Assembly: GCA_022072165.1 (NCBI GenBank)
Contig: JAJVIF010000004.1
Span: 205,667 to 269,666, forward strand
Length of the DNA: 64,000 bases
Reading direction: 5' to 3'
From: a bacterium
GTDB lineage: Bacteria; JAJVIF01
Shown here: positions 1-8,137 of the stretch, in pieces
Layout of the letters: each line of letters begins with the position of its first letter
Numbering within the stretch: position 1 is the first letter of the stretch
Notes under the pieces: model-generated
Told to the model about the DNA's origin: nothing
The model's database searches: none
Seen by the model: only the letters and a program-made list of their open reading frames with translations
Made by a program: the position numbers and the translations under genes

Positions 1-1
1 C

Positions 2-2320
2 CTCGCCATCACGACCCTCTTTATGGTCGGCTGGGTCGCGACCATGATTCAGGTCTTCTCCATCGGGTACATGCATGGCGAGGCGCACTTCCCGCGCTAC
101 TTCGCCTATCACTCCCTTTTCGTGACCGGGATGCTCATTCTGGTCATCTCCGACAACTTCCTGACCCTGCTGGTCGGCTGGGAGCTGATGGGGCTCTGCT
201 CCTATCTGCTCATCGGCTTCTATACGAAGAAGGCTTCGGCGAACGCCGCGCAGCTGAAAGCGTTTCTCACCACGCGTCTGGCCGACATGTTCATGCTGCT
301 CGGCATCGCGATGGTGATGGGATTTGTGATCCAGGCGAATGCGACCGGGATGCGCCCCCCCGGCAAGGAGATCACGGCGCGGGTCATGGCAGGCGAGATC
401 TCCAGCCAGTACGCCACCTGGCAGGATGTGTCGAAGACGTCGTTCCAGTTCGCGACCATTCAGCAGACCATCGCGCAGACGCTGGCTGCCGATCCGGCGC
501 AGGTGTCAGAGTCCGGACGTCCGAATCCCCAGCTGAAGTACTACGGCGCGCTGATGATCGCCGCCTTCCTGGTGTTTGTTGGAACGATGGGGAAATCGGC
601 GCAGTTCCCACTCCATATCTGGCTGCCCGATGCGATGGAGGGTCCGACCCCGGTCTCGGCCCTGATCCATGCCGCCACGATGGTCGCCGCCGGGGTTTAT
701 CTGATCGCGAGGACCTACTTCCTCTTTGACCCCCTCAATGTGGGGGTGAGTCCTGCATTGCTGGCCCTGGCAGTGATCGGTGGATTCACTGCCCTCTGGG
801 CCGCGACCATCGGGCTGGCGCAATACGACATCAAGCGGGTCCTGGCGTACTCCACCCTCTCGCAGCTCGGCTACATGGTGGCGGGGCTGGGGGTTGGAGC
901 CTACGCCGCCGGGGCGTTCCACCTGGTGACCCACGCATACTTCAAAGCGCTGTTGTTCCTGGGGTCCGGGGCGGTCATTCTCGCGTGTCATCACAACCAG
1001 GACATGCGGTACATGGGGCGGCTGTCGAAGTACCTGAAGTGGTCCTTCTACGCCTACATGATTGGTTACCTGGCTCTGATCGGCACCCCCGGTCTCGCGG
1101 GGGCGTTCTCCAAAGACGCCATCATCGTGGGAGCCTTCGACCGGCTCCACGGCGAAGGGGGCGTGCTCTATCCCTTCGTCTTCTGGTGTCTGATCCTCGG
1201 TGCGTTCCTGACGCCCCTGTACATGACCCGCCAGATGGCCATGATCTTCTATGGCCCGAAGTACCGTGGCGACGAGAACCCCGATGCCCACGGACATGGG
1301 CACGATGCTGCGGCGCATGGACACGACGATGCACACGGGCATCACGAAGTCGCGCACGCTGAGGATCATGCTCACGCTGCGGTCCATGACGGCCACGGCG
1401 CGCATGACGCGCATGACGGCCATCATGGCGGAGAGCCTCACGAGCAGCCGGTCATCATCTGGGGTCCCCTGATGGTGCTGTCGCTCTTCACGGTCCTCAT
1501 CGGCTGGTTCTACGCGCCGCATGGCCCCTTCCTGACGAAGCTGTCGGTTCCCTCCCTGGATCACCATGCCTTCGGCGGGGTCCCCACCGTGTTTGCCAGT
1601 GCCTACTACCCCAAGAGCTGGATGGGTGGGCATCACGATGACGGGCATGGCGATGAGCACGGCGCGGGGCATGGCGACGAGCATCATGAGTCGGAGTACT
1701 ACCCGGGTCTGGTGAAGTACGCGGGTCACGAGCCGGTGGTCGCCAGCCACGACACCCATCTGATCGTGGAGTGGGCCATCTTCCTGATGGCGCTCCTGGG
1801 GGTCGGGGTGGGGTATCTGATCTACGGCAAAGACGCGCCCATCGTGTTCGGGATGCGGAAGGATGCGTTCAAGGCGACCCCTCAAGGGGCCGCGCTCTTC
1901 CGGCTGCTGAACAACAAGTACTACATCGATGAGATCTACGCGGCGTACATCATCACGCCGTTCTTGGTCTTCACGCACTGGTGCCGGGCGTTTGACACGT
2001 TCATCATGGATGGGATCGTCAATGGGGTGGGCCTCCTCTGGCTGGGGCTGACCCGGATCGCCCGCTGGCTGGATCAGCGGGTGGTCGATGGTTTCGTCAA
2101 TCTGCTCGCCTGGGTGACACAGTCCTCCTCAAAAGGGATCCGTTTCATCCAGTCCGGGTTTATCCAGAACTATTTCATGGTGGTCGTGGTCTCGGTGCTG
2201 ATCTGGCTCTTCTATGCCCACAGCATGAAGATCACCACAGCTTCGAACGAGGGGCAGGTCCATCCGGCACAGGCGATGGACGCTGCTCTCCAGCAGGGGG
2301 GGCTGACGCCTCCCCGGTAG
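2..2320 (+). CDS. nuoL: NADH-quinone oxidoreductase subunit L (5' end cut by window)
   Basis: Large antiporter-like membrane subunit of respiratory complex I, coupling quinone reduction to proton pumping. The reading frame is open to the window edge (772 residues visible) and the first visible residues already match the third or fourth helix of the family, so roughly 90 N-terminal residues lie upstream. Key family features are present: the GWELMGLCSYLLIGF helix with its Glu, and the broken-helix Lys in GKSAQFPLHIWLPDA followed by GPTPVSALIHAATMV. A long C-terminal part carries the lateral-helix region. Odd: two His-rich hydrophilic insertions, about nt 1282-1446 (18 His in about 55 residues) and nt 1627-1700. 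nuoM follows 84 nt downstream on the same strand. Identity is certain; the metal-binding idea for the insertions is inference. Confidence 0.96.
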   Translation, partial: LAITTLFMVGWVATMIQVFSIGYMHGEAHFPRYFAYHSLFVTGMLILVISDNFLTLLVGWELMGLCSYLLIGFYTKKASANAAQLKAFLTTRLADMFMLLGIAMVMGFVIQANATGMRPPGKEITARVMAGEISSQYATWQDVSKTSFQFATIQQTIAQTLAADPAQVSESGRPNPQLKYYGALMIAAFLVFVGTMGKSAQFPLHIWLPDAMEGPTPVSALIHAATMVAAGVYLIARTYFLFDPLNVGVSPALLALAVIGGFTALWAATIGLAQYDIKRVLAYSTLSQLGYMVAGLGVGAYAAGAFHLVTHAYFKALLFLGSGAVILACHHNQDMRYMGRLSKYLKWSFYAYMIGYLALIGTPGLAGAFSKDAIIVGAFDRLHGEGGVLYPFVFWCLILGAFLTPLYMTRQMAMIFYGPKYRGDENPDAHGHGHDAAAHGHDDAHGHHEVAHAEDHAHAAVHDGHGAHDAHDGHHGGEPHEQPVIIWGPLMVLSLFTVLIGWFYAPHGPFLTKLSVPSLDHHAFGGVPTVFASAYYPKSWMGGHHDDGHGDEHGAGHGDEHHESEYYPGLVKYAGHEPVVASHDTHLIVEWAIFLMALLGVGVGYLIYGKDAPIVFGMRKDAFKATPQGAALFRLLNNKYYIDEIYAAYIITPFLVFTHWCRAFDTFIMDGIVNGVGLLWLGLTRIARWLDQRVVDGFVNLLAWVTQSSSKGIRFIQSGFIQNYFMVVVVSVLIWLFYAHSMKITTASNEGQVHPAQAMDAALQQGGLTPPR

Positions 2321-2404
2321 TGAGTCCCGCCGCCTGAGTCGCAGTCTGCGATCCAGGAGGGTGTGTGACCCAGTCCGAGAGTCAGCAGAAGGAGCGCGAC
2401 GCGC

Positions 2405-4225
2405 ATGGCAACGCATGTGACGACCCATCACGAGCCCGATCCCCTCCCCCTGAGTGGGGATGGGGAGAGTTCGGGAGTCGCGACCCTCCTTGGCCGGGCG
2501 GTGACCGGCTTTATCGCCATTGGCGCTCTCCTCTGGACTTTCGGCAATCTGGGCAACGACACAGTCCTCAGCCGCCTGATCTTTCTCCCCCTCTTCGGGG
2601 CCATCAGCATGGCGGTGCTGACCCAGAGCGACACCATCGCCCATCGCGTGACCGCTGTCGGGTACACCATCCTCAGTCTCATCCTTTGCCTGGGCATGTG
2701 GGGCGGTCTCTTCGGACTGGAACAGTACAAGGACCCGAACAATGCGGCAGCCAGGATGCTGGCAAATCCCATCACGGACATCAGCGCCAAAGATGCGGAG
2801 AAACTCGCGCCGAACACCGCCTGGATTTATGAGGCGGAGTCGCCCTGGTGGCGAATCACCAATCCGCCGTCGCCGACCCCCGGCGAGAGCTATCGCGTCA
2901 TCCTGGATGCGAGCTTCCACCTGGGACTCGATGGCTGGTCTTTCCCGCTGGTCCTGCTGACCGGGTTCATCTTCGTTATCGCTGCCCTCGCCAGCTTCGG
3001 CATCACCCAGCGGACGAAGGAGTACTTCGCCTGGTTTCTGATTTTGCAGACGGCAGTCGTCGGGACCTTTGCGGCGCTGAACTTCATCCTCTTCTACATT
3101 TTCTGGGAGATGATGCTGGTCCCGATGTACTTCCTGATCGCCATCTGGGGCGGTCCGCGCCGGGAGTACGCCGCGATCAAGATGTTCCTCTACACCCTGT
3201 TCGGGTCGGTGTTCCTGCTGCTGGGGCTCATCTACATCTACTTCAACTCCGGGGCGGAGACCTTCGAGTTTGCCGACCTGCAGCGGAAGTTCCTGGCGGC
3301 GCATGGCACCCTGAATCCGGCGCATCTGAAGCTGGTCTGGATCGCGATTTTCCTCGGCTTTGCCATCAAAGTGCCGGTCTTCCCGTTCCACACCTGGCTG
3401 CCAGATGCCCACGTCGAGGCCCCGACCCCCATCTCGGTCATCCTGGCCGCCATTCTCCTCAAGATGGGGACGTATGGATTCTTCCGGATTCTGATCCCCC
3501 TGATGCCAGAAGAGACCCGGGCGTTTGTGCCGCTCATGGCGATTCTGGGGACGGTGGGCATTGTGTATGGCGCACTGGTCGCCATGGCGCAGGATGATCT
3601 GAAGAAGCTGGTGGCCTACTCCTCCGTGGGGCACATGGGTTTCTGCATCCTGGGATTCGCGGCGATGAACGAACTGGGTGTCGGTGGCGCGAACTTCATG
3701 GTGCTGGGACACGGCATCATCTCGGCGGCCATGTTCCTCCTGGTGGGTGTCATTTACGACCGGGCGCACACGCGGCAGATCGACGCGTTTGGCGGCCTGA
3801 TGGAGTACATGCGGTACTACGCGATCATCGCTTACATCGCGAGCTTCGCCAATCTGGGCCTGCCGGGACTGGTCGGCTTCTGGGGCGAGCTCTACACCCT
3901 CATCGGAGCCTTCCAGGGCGAGTATCCCTGGGGCGCGTTCAATCTCATGCGGGTCTGCGCCTGCTTTGCGGTCATCGGTATGCTGACCACGGCGGCGTAC
4001 ATGCTCTGGATGGTACAGCGGGTCTTCCTTGGGAAGCCGAATCCCCGCTGGGCCAATCTGCCGGACCTCTCCCTGCGCGAGCATGTCACCCTCTGGCCGC
4101 TGGTGGTCGGTATGGTGGTCTACGGCATCCTGCCGGGCGCGCTGACGACCATGTTCAACGGCTCACTCACGGTCCTGACCAACTGGCTGCCGAACTGGAG
4201 TCTCATTCTCCAGAAAATGGGCTAG
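2405..4225 (+). CDS. nuoM: NADH-quinone oxidoreductase subunit M
   Basis: Second antiporter-like proton-pumping subunit of complex I, an integral membrane protein of 606 residues. The start was chosen because GGAG lies about 10 nt upstream of ATG. Diagnostic features: FWEMMLVPMYFLIAIWGG (helix Glu) and FAIKVPVFPFHTWLPDAH followed by EAPTPISVILAAILLKMG (channel Lys). It is about 100 residues longer than usual, mainly from a hydrophilic N terminus (first 25 residues) and an extra loop near residues 105-165. It follows nuoL in the standard order, but nuoN is not directly downstream; a toxin-antitoxin-like pair comes next. Confidence 0.96.
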   Translation: MATHVTTHHEPDPLPLSGDGESSGVATLLGRAVTGFIAIGALLWTFGNLGNDTVLSRLIFLPLFGAISMAVLTQSDTIAHRVTAVGYTILSLILCLGMWGGLFGLEQYKDPNNAAARMLANPITDISAKDAEKLAPNTAWIYEAESPWWRITNPPSPTPGESYRVILDASFHLGLDGWSFPLVLLTGFIFVIAALASFGITQRTKEYFAWFLILQTAVVGTFAALNFILFYIFWEMMLVPMYFLIAIWGGPRREYAAIKMFLYTLFGSVFLLLGLIYIYFNSGAETFEFADLQRKFLAAHGTLNPAHLKLVWIAIFLGFAIKVPVFPFHTWLPDAHVEAPTPISVILAAILLKMGTYGFFRILIPLMPEETRAFVPLMAILGTVGIVYGALVAMAQDDLKKLVAYSSVGHMGFCILGFAAMNELGVGGANFMVLGHGIISAAMFLLVGVIYDRAHTRQIDAFGGLMEYMRYYAIIAYIASFANLGLPGLVGFWGELYTLIGAFQGEYPWGAFNLMRVCACFAVIGMLTTAAYMLWMVQRVFLGKPNPRWANLPDLSLREHVTLWPLVVGMVVYGILPGALTTMFNGSLTVLTNWLPNWSLILQKMG

Positions 4226-4252
4226 CGTCCCGGGCCTCTCCTGGTCACATGC

Positions 4253-4258
4253 GATAAT
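4253..4258 (+). promoter_or_regulatory. -10 box (GATAAT) for the first MNT/HEPN pair
   Basis: GATAAT ends 7 nt before the ATG at 4266, so the expected transcription start nearly coincides with the start codon. No Shine-Dalgarno lies between and no clear -35 is visible. This suggests a leaderless mRNA. Confidence 0.5.
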
Positions 4259-4265
4259 GACCTCC

Positions 4266-4610
4266 ATGAGTCAGAGCCTGCCCCTGACGGTCGGGTTGGA
4301 TCCTGTCGCGGAAGCCAGGCAAATCGCGTGTTGCATCGCCGAGAAGTTTCACCCGGTAGCCATCTGGCTCTTTGGATCAGTGGCTCAGGACCTGACCACT
4401 GAAGACTCCGATATTGACCTGTTGATCGTCATGGAGCCAGAACAGAAAAGTGCTGTCGAGCAGGCTGCGGACATTTGCCTGTCATGTCGCGGCACATTTC
4501 CGCTGGATCTGCGCGTAATCGCTCCTGACAAGCTCGCCTCCCGATTAGAAGCGGAGCACTCGTTCTATCAGGAAGTCGTCGAGCACGGCGTCTTGTTGTA
4601 TGCACGCTGA
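4266..4610 (+). CDS. MNT-type nucleotidyltransferase (putative antitoxin)
   Basis: Small (114 aa) minimal nucleotidyltransferase of the MNT/DNA polymerase-beta fold. It has the full GSx10DxD signature, GSVAQ followed by DSDIDLL. In characterised MntA-HepT pairs the MNT protein neutralises the HEPN RNase by adding AMP residues to it. The ATG at 4266 is preferred over the in-frame ATG at 4257, which lies inside the predicted -10 box. It overlaps the downstream HEPN gene by 11 nt, the usual layout of such pairs. The family call is firm; the antitoxin role is inferred from the pairing. Confidence 0.85.
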   Translation: MSQSLPLTVGLDPVAEARQIACCIAEKFHPVAIWLFGSVAQDLTTEDSDIDLLIVMEPEQKSAVEQAADICLSCRGTFPLDLRVIAPDKLASRLEAEHSFYQEVVEHGVLLYAR

Positions 4611-4995
4611 GGTTCTCGAGTGGTACAGCTACGCCCTCGATGCGCTCCGACGCGCTCGTCGGAACCTGCGTGCTCGTCGCTTTCCGAGTCCAGCCGGTGC
4701 TTCCATCGACTCGCAACAGGCAGCAGAGATGGCCCTGAAAGCGCTTATCCGTCATCAGGGGCTACGTGTTCGCAAAGTTCATGACCTGGTGCTGCTGCTC
4801 AACAGTCTGGAACAGGCTCCACCCGAGCTTTTGCTTATGAAACAAGACCTGCAGTTGTTGTTTTTGTCAGCCGGAGCTGCCCGCTATCCGGGAGGAGAAC
4901 ATGATCCAGCCGATGCACGACGGGATGTTGAGGTCGCCCGGCGTGTTGTCGAGATCGTCTCCAGGGCCCTGGGATTGCCGGAAGTGGAGTGCTAG
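4600..4995 (+). CDS. HEPN domain protein (putative toxin partner)
   Basis: A 131-aa all-helical HEPN domain protein. It shows the typical core SQQAAEMALKALIRHQG then KVHDL, and a C-terminal RYPGG segment followed by a helix. In MNT/HEPN modules the HEPN member is usually the RNase toxin. The clear Rx4-6H catalytic motif of HepT is not evident here, so it may be a PF05168-type HEPN with other chemistry or a non-catalytic partner. It starts inside the end of the MNT gene and its 3' end overlaps the convergent Sua5 gene by 4 nt. Confidence 0.8.
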   Translation: MHAEVLEWYSYALDALRRARRNLRARRFPSPAGASIDSQQAAEMALKALIRHQGLRVRKVHDLVLLLNSLEQAPPELLLMKQDLQLLFLSAGAARYPGGEHDPADARRDVEVARRVVEIVSRALGLPEVEC

Positions 4996-5993
4996 TCCGC
5001 GCCTGCAGCACGACGGAGCCGGTCCATAACCGGCTCGTCCTCATCGACCGCCTCCACCAAAATCGTGCCGACCTCCAGCCCATCGAGTTCCCGCAACAAC
5101 CCATAAAACTGCCGGGTGAGGGCATCGGGATGCCGGGTCACCCGGACATGCAATGACACCGGAAGCCACGGCAACGGACGCTCCGAGGTGACAATCGCGC
5201 CCAGGGCTTTCCCGGCTGATGAGAGTTCCAGCAATCGACGATGCCATGCTTCAGTGCTGATGCCGCGCGGCAGCAACTCGACCCGTGCCACTGGCTGGTA
5301 GTGGGGATGGCGTGTTCCGGGAGAGCGTCCCGACCCCTCCTCAGCCAGCACTACCGGCTGCCCCAATACTTCGCTGATCACTGTCGCGGAAATGACGCCG
5401 GGCCGCAGGATGGTGGTGACGGTCGACGTGAGATCCACGACCGTTGACTCAATGCCGACGATGCAGGGGCCGCCGTCCAGGATCAGGGGAATAGCATCGC
5501 CCAGATCTTCCAGCACATGCCGGGCGGTGGTGGGAGAAGGGCGTCCTGATCGGTTGGCACTGGGAGCGGCCAGGGGCACCCCTACGGCATGGAGGAGCGC
5601 CAGAGCGAGCGGATGGCCCGGCATCCGGACCGCGATGGTGTCGAGGCCTCGTCCGACGGTCGTCCGGTAGGGTTCCTTTGCGGGCAGCACCATCGTCAGT
5701 GCGCCGGGCCAGAAGCGCTTGAAGAGCGCCACGACACGGGGGTCTTCCACCTCGGCGATGTCGAGGATGTCGGCGTTGTGTCCGATGTGGACGATGCTGG
5801 GGTTATCCGATGGCCGCTGCTTGACCGTATAAATGCGTTCGACCGCTGCGGCGTTGGTGGCATCGGCCCCCAGTCCGTAGACCGTCTCGGTCGGAAAGGC
5901 GACCAGTTCGCCGGCCCGCAGCAACGTCGCCGCTTCCAGCAGGGCGGGGTCGTGCTCATATGGTTCCTGGGGCTGAACGATCCGGGCTCTCAT
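4992..5993 (-). CDS. Sua5-type threonylcarbamoyl-AMP synthase
   Basis: Makes threonylcarbamoyl-AMP from Thr, bicarbonate and ATP for the t6A37 modification of ANN-decoding tRNAs; cytosolic. The 333-residue length fits the two-domain Sua5 form rather than short TsaC. The N-terminal YrdC domain shows PTETVYGLGADA (about residues 34-45), KQRPSDNPSIVHI and SANRSGRPSPT. A linker with the RSPGTRHPHYQP segment leads to a C-terminal Sua5 domain. Its ATG overlaps the stop of the upstream membrane-protein gene in an ATGA, so the two are likely co-transcribed. Confidence 0.93.
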   Translation of the reverse strand: MRARIVQPQEPYEHDPALLEAATLLRAGELVAFPTETVYGLGADATNAAAVERIYTVKQRPSDNPSIVHIGHNADILDIAEVEDPRVVALFKRFWPGALTMVLPAKEPYRTTVGRGLDTIAVRMPGHPLALALLHAVGVPLAAPSANRSGRPSPTTARHVLEDLGDAIPLILDGGPCIVGIESTVVDLTSTVTTILRPGVISATVISEVLGQPVVLAEEGSGRSPGTRHPHYQPVARVELLPRGISTEAWHRRLLELSSAGKALGAIVTSERPLPWLPVSLHVRVTRHPDALTRQFYGLLRELDGLEVGTILVEAVDEDEPVMDRLRRAAGAD

Positions 5994-6679
5994 GCGCCTT
6001 CTGTCAGCCTCCAGCGATCTGCCCGCAAGAGAAGGAGCAAAGCCAGGACCACCGCGACGCCGCCGGTGCCATAGAGAATCGAGGGGAGCGGAAAGGCGTC
6101 GAGGAGCCAGTAGGCGGTCACGAAAATCCCGGCCAGACTCCCGATAGTGCCCCAGGTGAAGATCACGCCTGCCCGGCTGCCGGCCTGGGCATCACCGGCG
6201 GCAATCAGCCGGACCAGACAGGGCGACACTGCAGCCAGTAGCAGACAAGGCAGAAAGAAAGCGGCGAACGAGCCAAACATCGGATCAAGCTTCTGCCAGA
6301 TGGGGTCAATTTCGGGCTGGTACCGGGACATGGGGTCGTAGTTGGATTCATCCACCACAGGAAAGTGACGTCCGGAAATGGCCTCAGCAAGAGGTCGGGT
6401 ATACAGGGGGAGGCTCAGCGTAACGATGCCGCCGCAGAGGAGCAGCAGCGCTGCAGTCCGGAGGGTGGGAAAGCGGTCGATGAGGCGTCCCCCCAGTGAG
6501 TAGCCGAGGGCCAGGGCGCACATGACCACGCCAATCTGGGCGGTCCAGACATAGAAGGCGGATCCAAAGGATGGTGCGAGGAGTTTCTGGCCCGCGATTT
6601 CGATGATCAGGATCGCCGCGCCGCTGGTAAACACTATCAGCGCGGCGAGCCAGAGTGGGCAGGGCATAGGGAGCATCAT
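5990..6679 (-). CDS. Membrane half of a spermidine-synthase-like protein
   Basis: A 229-aa protein with about six predicted membrane helices. The opening FTSGAAILIIEIAGQKLLAP and the later GYSLGGRLIDR are characteristic of the membrane domain of 'fused MFS/spermidine synthase' proteins. The Rossmann aminopropyltransferase domain that normally follows is absent, so this is a stand-alone membrane half and its substrate is unknown. Start: two tandem ATGs (6679, 6676); the open frame extends further upstream but with composition unlike protein. It overlaps the Sua5 start by 4 nt and diverges from the MNT gene at 6708. Confidence 0.7.
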   Translation of the reverse strand: MMLPMPCPLWLAALIVFTSGAAILIIEIAGQKLLAPSFGSAFYVWTAQIGVVMCALALGYSLGGRLIDRFPTLRTAALLLLCGGIVTLSLPLYTRPLAEAISGRHFPVVDESNYDPMSRYQPEIDPIWQKLDPMFGSFAAFFLPCLLLAAVSPCLVRLIAAGDAQAGSRAGVIFTWGTIGSLAGIFVTAYWLLDAFPLPSILYGTGGVAVVLALLLLLRADRWRLTEGA

Positions 6680-6695
6680 AGCGGCTGGGATGGTC

Positions 6696-6701
6696 GATAA
6701 T
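6696..6701 (+). promoter_or_regulatory. -10 box (GATAAT) for the orphan MNT gene
   Basis: GATAAT ends 6 nt before a GTG at 6708 that is in frame with the MNT gene. This is the same arrangement as at 4253 and 14423, so a leaderless start at the GTG is likely. Confidence 0.5.
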
Positions 6702-6707
6702 GGAGCC

Positions 6708-7085
6708 GTGACGATGTCCCGGACTGCCCGACTGCAACTGCCTGAGCCCTTTCCGGAAACCGCCCGTGTGAGTCGAGCGGCGGTGGAGTCGTGGCTCCAG
6801 GCGGTGATATCGCAATTCGCGCCGGAACGCATCATCCTGTTCGGATCGTTTGCACACGGCACCCCGGGGCCGGAGTCGGACCTGGACCTGCTCGTGGTCC
6901 TGCCGCATGATGGCAAGCATCGTGATTGCAGTGCCCAAATTGAAGCGATGCTTCCGCCGACTTTCCCGCTGGATCTGTTGTCACGCCGGCCTGAGGAAGA
7001 GTCGCAGGTGCTGCAGGCTGCTGACACATCCGACTGGATTCTCTCGGTGGCACTGAAGGATGGAGTGGAAGTTTATGCGGCCTGA
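6708..7085 (+). CDS. Orphan MNT-type nucleotidyltransferase
   Basis: A 125-aa minimal nucleotidyltransferase with a complete GSx10DxD motif (GSFAHG then ESDLDLL). It resembles the other two MNT genes in the window. The GTG at 6708 is placed 6 nt after a -10 box; ATG 6714 is the alternative. Unlike the other two copies, no HEPN gene follows: the next gene is the convergent moxR 33 nt away. It could be a solitary antitoxin, a survivor of a lost pair, or a protein-AMPylating enzyme with another target. Confidence 0.8.
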   Translation: MTMSRTARLQLPEPFPETARVSRAAVESWLQAVISQFAPERIILFGSFAHGTPGPESDLDLLVVLPHDGKHRDCSAQIEAMLPPTFPLDLLSRRPEEESQVLQAADTSDWILSVALKDGVEVYAA

Positions 7086-7117
7086 GGCTGCGATCATCCT
7101 TCCAGCGCATGATTGCA

Positions 7118-8125
7118 CTACGGCACCTTCACGGTGTTGAGAATCCGCGCGATGATCTTCTCGCTGGTCATCTCCTCCGCTTCCGCTTCGTAGGTCAGGA
7201 TCACCCGATGGCGCAGGACATCCATCGCGATCCGCTTCACATCATCCGGCACCACATAGCTCCGACCCTGGATGAACGCCAGCGCTTTGGCACCGAGGGT
7301 CAGATAGATGGAAGCCCGGGGTGAGGCGCCGTACTCCACGAGGTACCCAAGGTCAAGGCCGTAGTCTTTCGGACGCCGGGTGGCGAAGACCAGTTCCACG
7401 ATGTACTTCTTGACGTTCTCATCCACGAAGACCTCATCGCAGGCGACCTGCATGGCCAAAATGTCATCGCGGGTCGCGACCGTCTGAATCTGCGGTGGCT
7501 TGCCGGTGGTGTAGCGCCGGACAATCTCCAGTTCATCATTTTTAGTGGGATACCCCACCCGGACCTTCAGCATGAAGCGGTCGAGCTGGGCTTCGGGGAG
7601 GGGATAGGTCCCTTCTGTTTCAATCGGATTCTGCGTCGCGAGGACCAGGAACGGGGCATCGAGGCGGTAGGACTCCTCGCCAATGGTCACCTGGCGTTCC
7701 TGCATGGCTTCCAGCAGGGCGGACTGGACCTTGGCCGGGGCGCGGTTGATTTCGTCCGCCAGCAGGAAGTTGGTGAAGATGGGGCCGAAGCGGGTGTGGA
7801 AGGTGTGGTCCTGCGGGTTATAGATGCGGGTCCCCAGGATGTCAGCGGGCAGGAGGTCCGGGGTGAACTGCACGCGGCCATAGGCCGCCTGAATTGCCTG
7901 CGCCAGGGCGGTGATGGTGAGGGTCTTGGCGATCCCCGGGACCCCTTCCAGCAGCACATGCCCCCGGATGATCAGAGCCACCATGAGCTTGAGGAGCATG
8001 TCCTCCTGGCCCACCAAGACCCCCTTCACCTCACGGAAGATGGCTTCGATGGTGGCCTGATGCCGTCGCAGAGTCTCGTCAGACAGCGTCGGAGCGCTGG
8101 CGGGGGGCTGCATGGTGACCGACAA
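7118..8125 (-). CDS. MoxR-family AAA+ ATPase
   Basis: A 335-residue AAA+ ATPase of the MoxR/RavA clade, chaperone-like proteins that act with VWA-domain partners on envelope or metalloenzyme maturation. Walker A is GVPGIAKT (residues 61-68), Walker B is LLADEINR (D124, E125), and sensor 1 lies in VLATQNPIE. The start is a TTG with AAGGAG 6 nt upstream, which decides it over the in-frame ATG four codons later. It lies 12 nt after the BatD-like gene, in one operon. The usual DUF58 and VWA genes of such operons are absent here. Confidence 0.9.
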   Translation of the reverse strand: MSVTMQPPASAPTLSDETLRRHQATIEAIFREVKGVLVGQEDMLLKLMVALIIRGHVLLEGVPGIAKTLTITALAQAIQAAYGRVQFTPDLLPADILGTRIYNPQDHTFHTRFGPIFTNFLLADEINRAPAKVQSALLEAMQERQVTIGEESYRLDAPFLVLATQNPIETEGTYPLPEAQLDRFMLKVRVGYPTKNDELEIVRRYTTGKPPQIQTVATRDDILAMQVACDEVFVDENVKKYIVELVFATRRPKDYGLDLGYLVEYGASPRASIYLTLGAKALAFIQGRSYVVPDDVKRIAMDVLRHRVILTYEAEAEEMTSEKIIARILNTVKVP

Positions 8126-8137
8126 GAGGAACTCCTT

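Noticed and set aside
506-1978. Long antisense open frame (490 codons) across nuoL
   Set aside because: Arg/His/Asp-rich composition typical of antisense of a GC-rich gene; nuoL on the other strand is certain.
2365-2832. GTG frame with AGGAGG upstream, overlapping the nuoM start
   Set aside because: Runs out of frame inside nuoM and encodes Pro/Arg-rich nonsense; nuoM has its own GGAG and conserved protein sequence.
2129-4084. 651-codon antisense frame over nuoL/nuoM
   Set aside because: No domain, no ribosome site, low-complexity charged sequence; shadow of nuoM.
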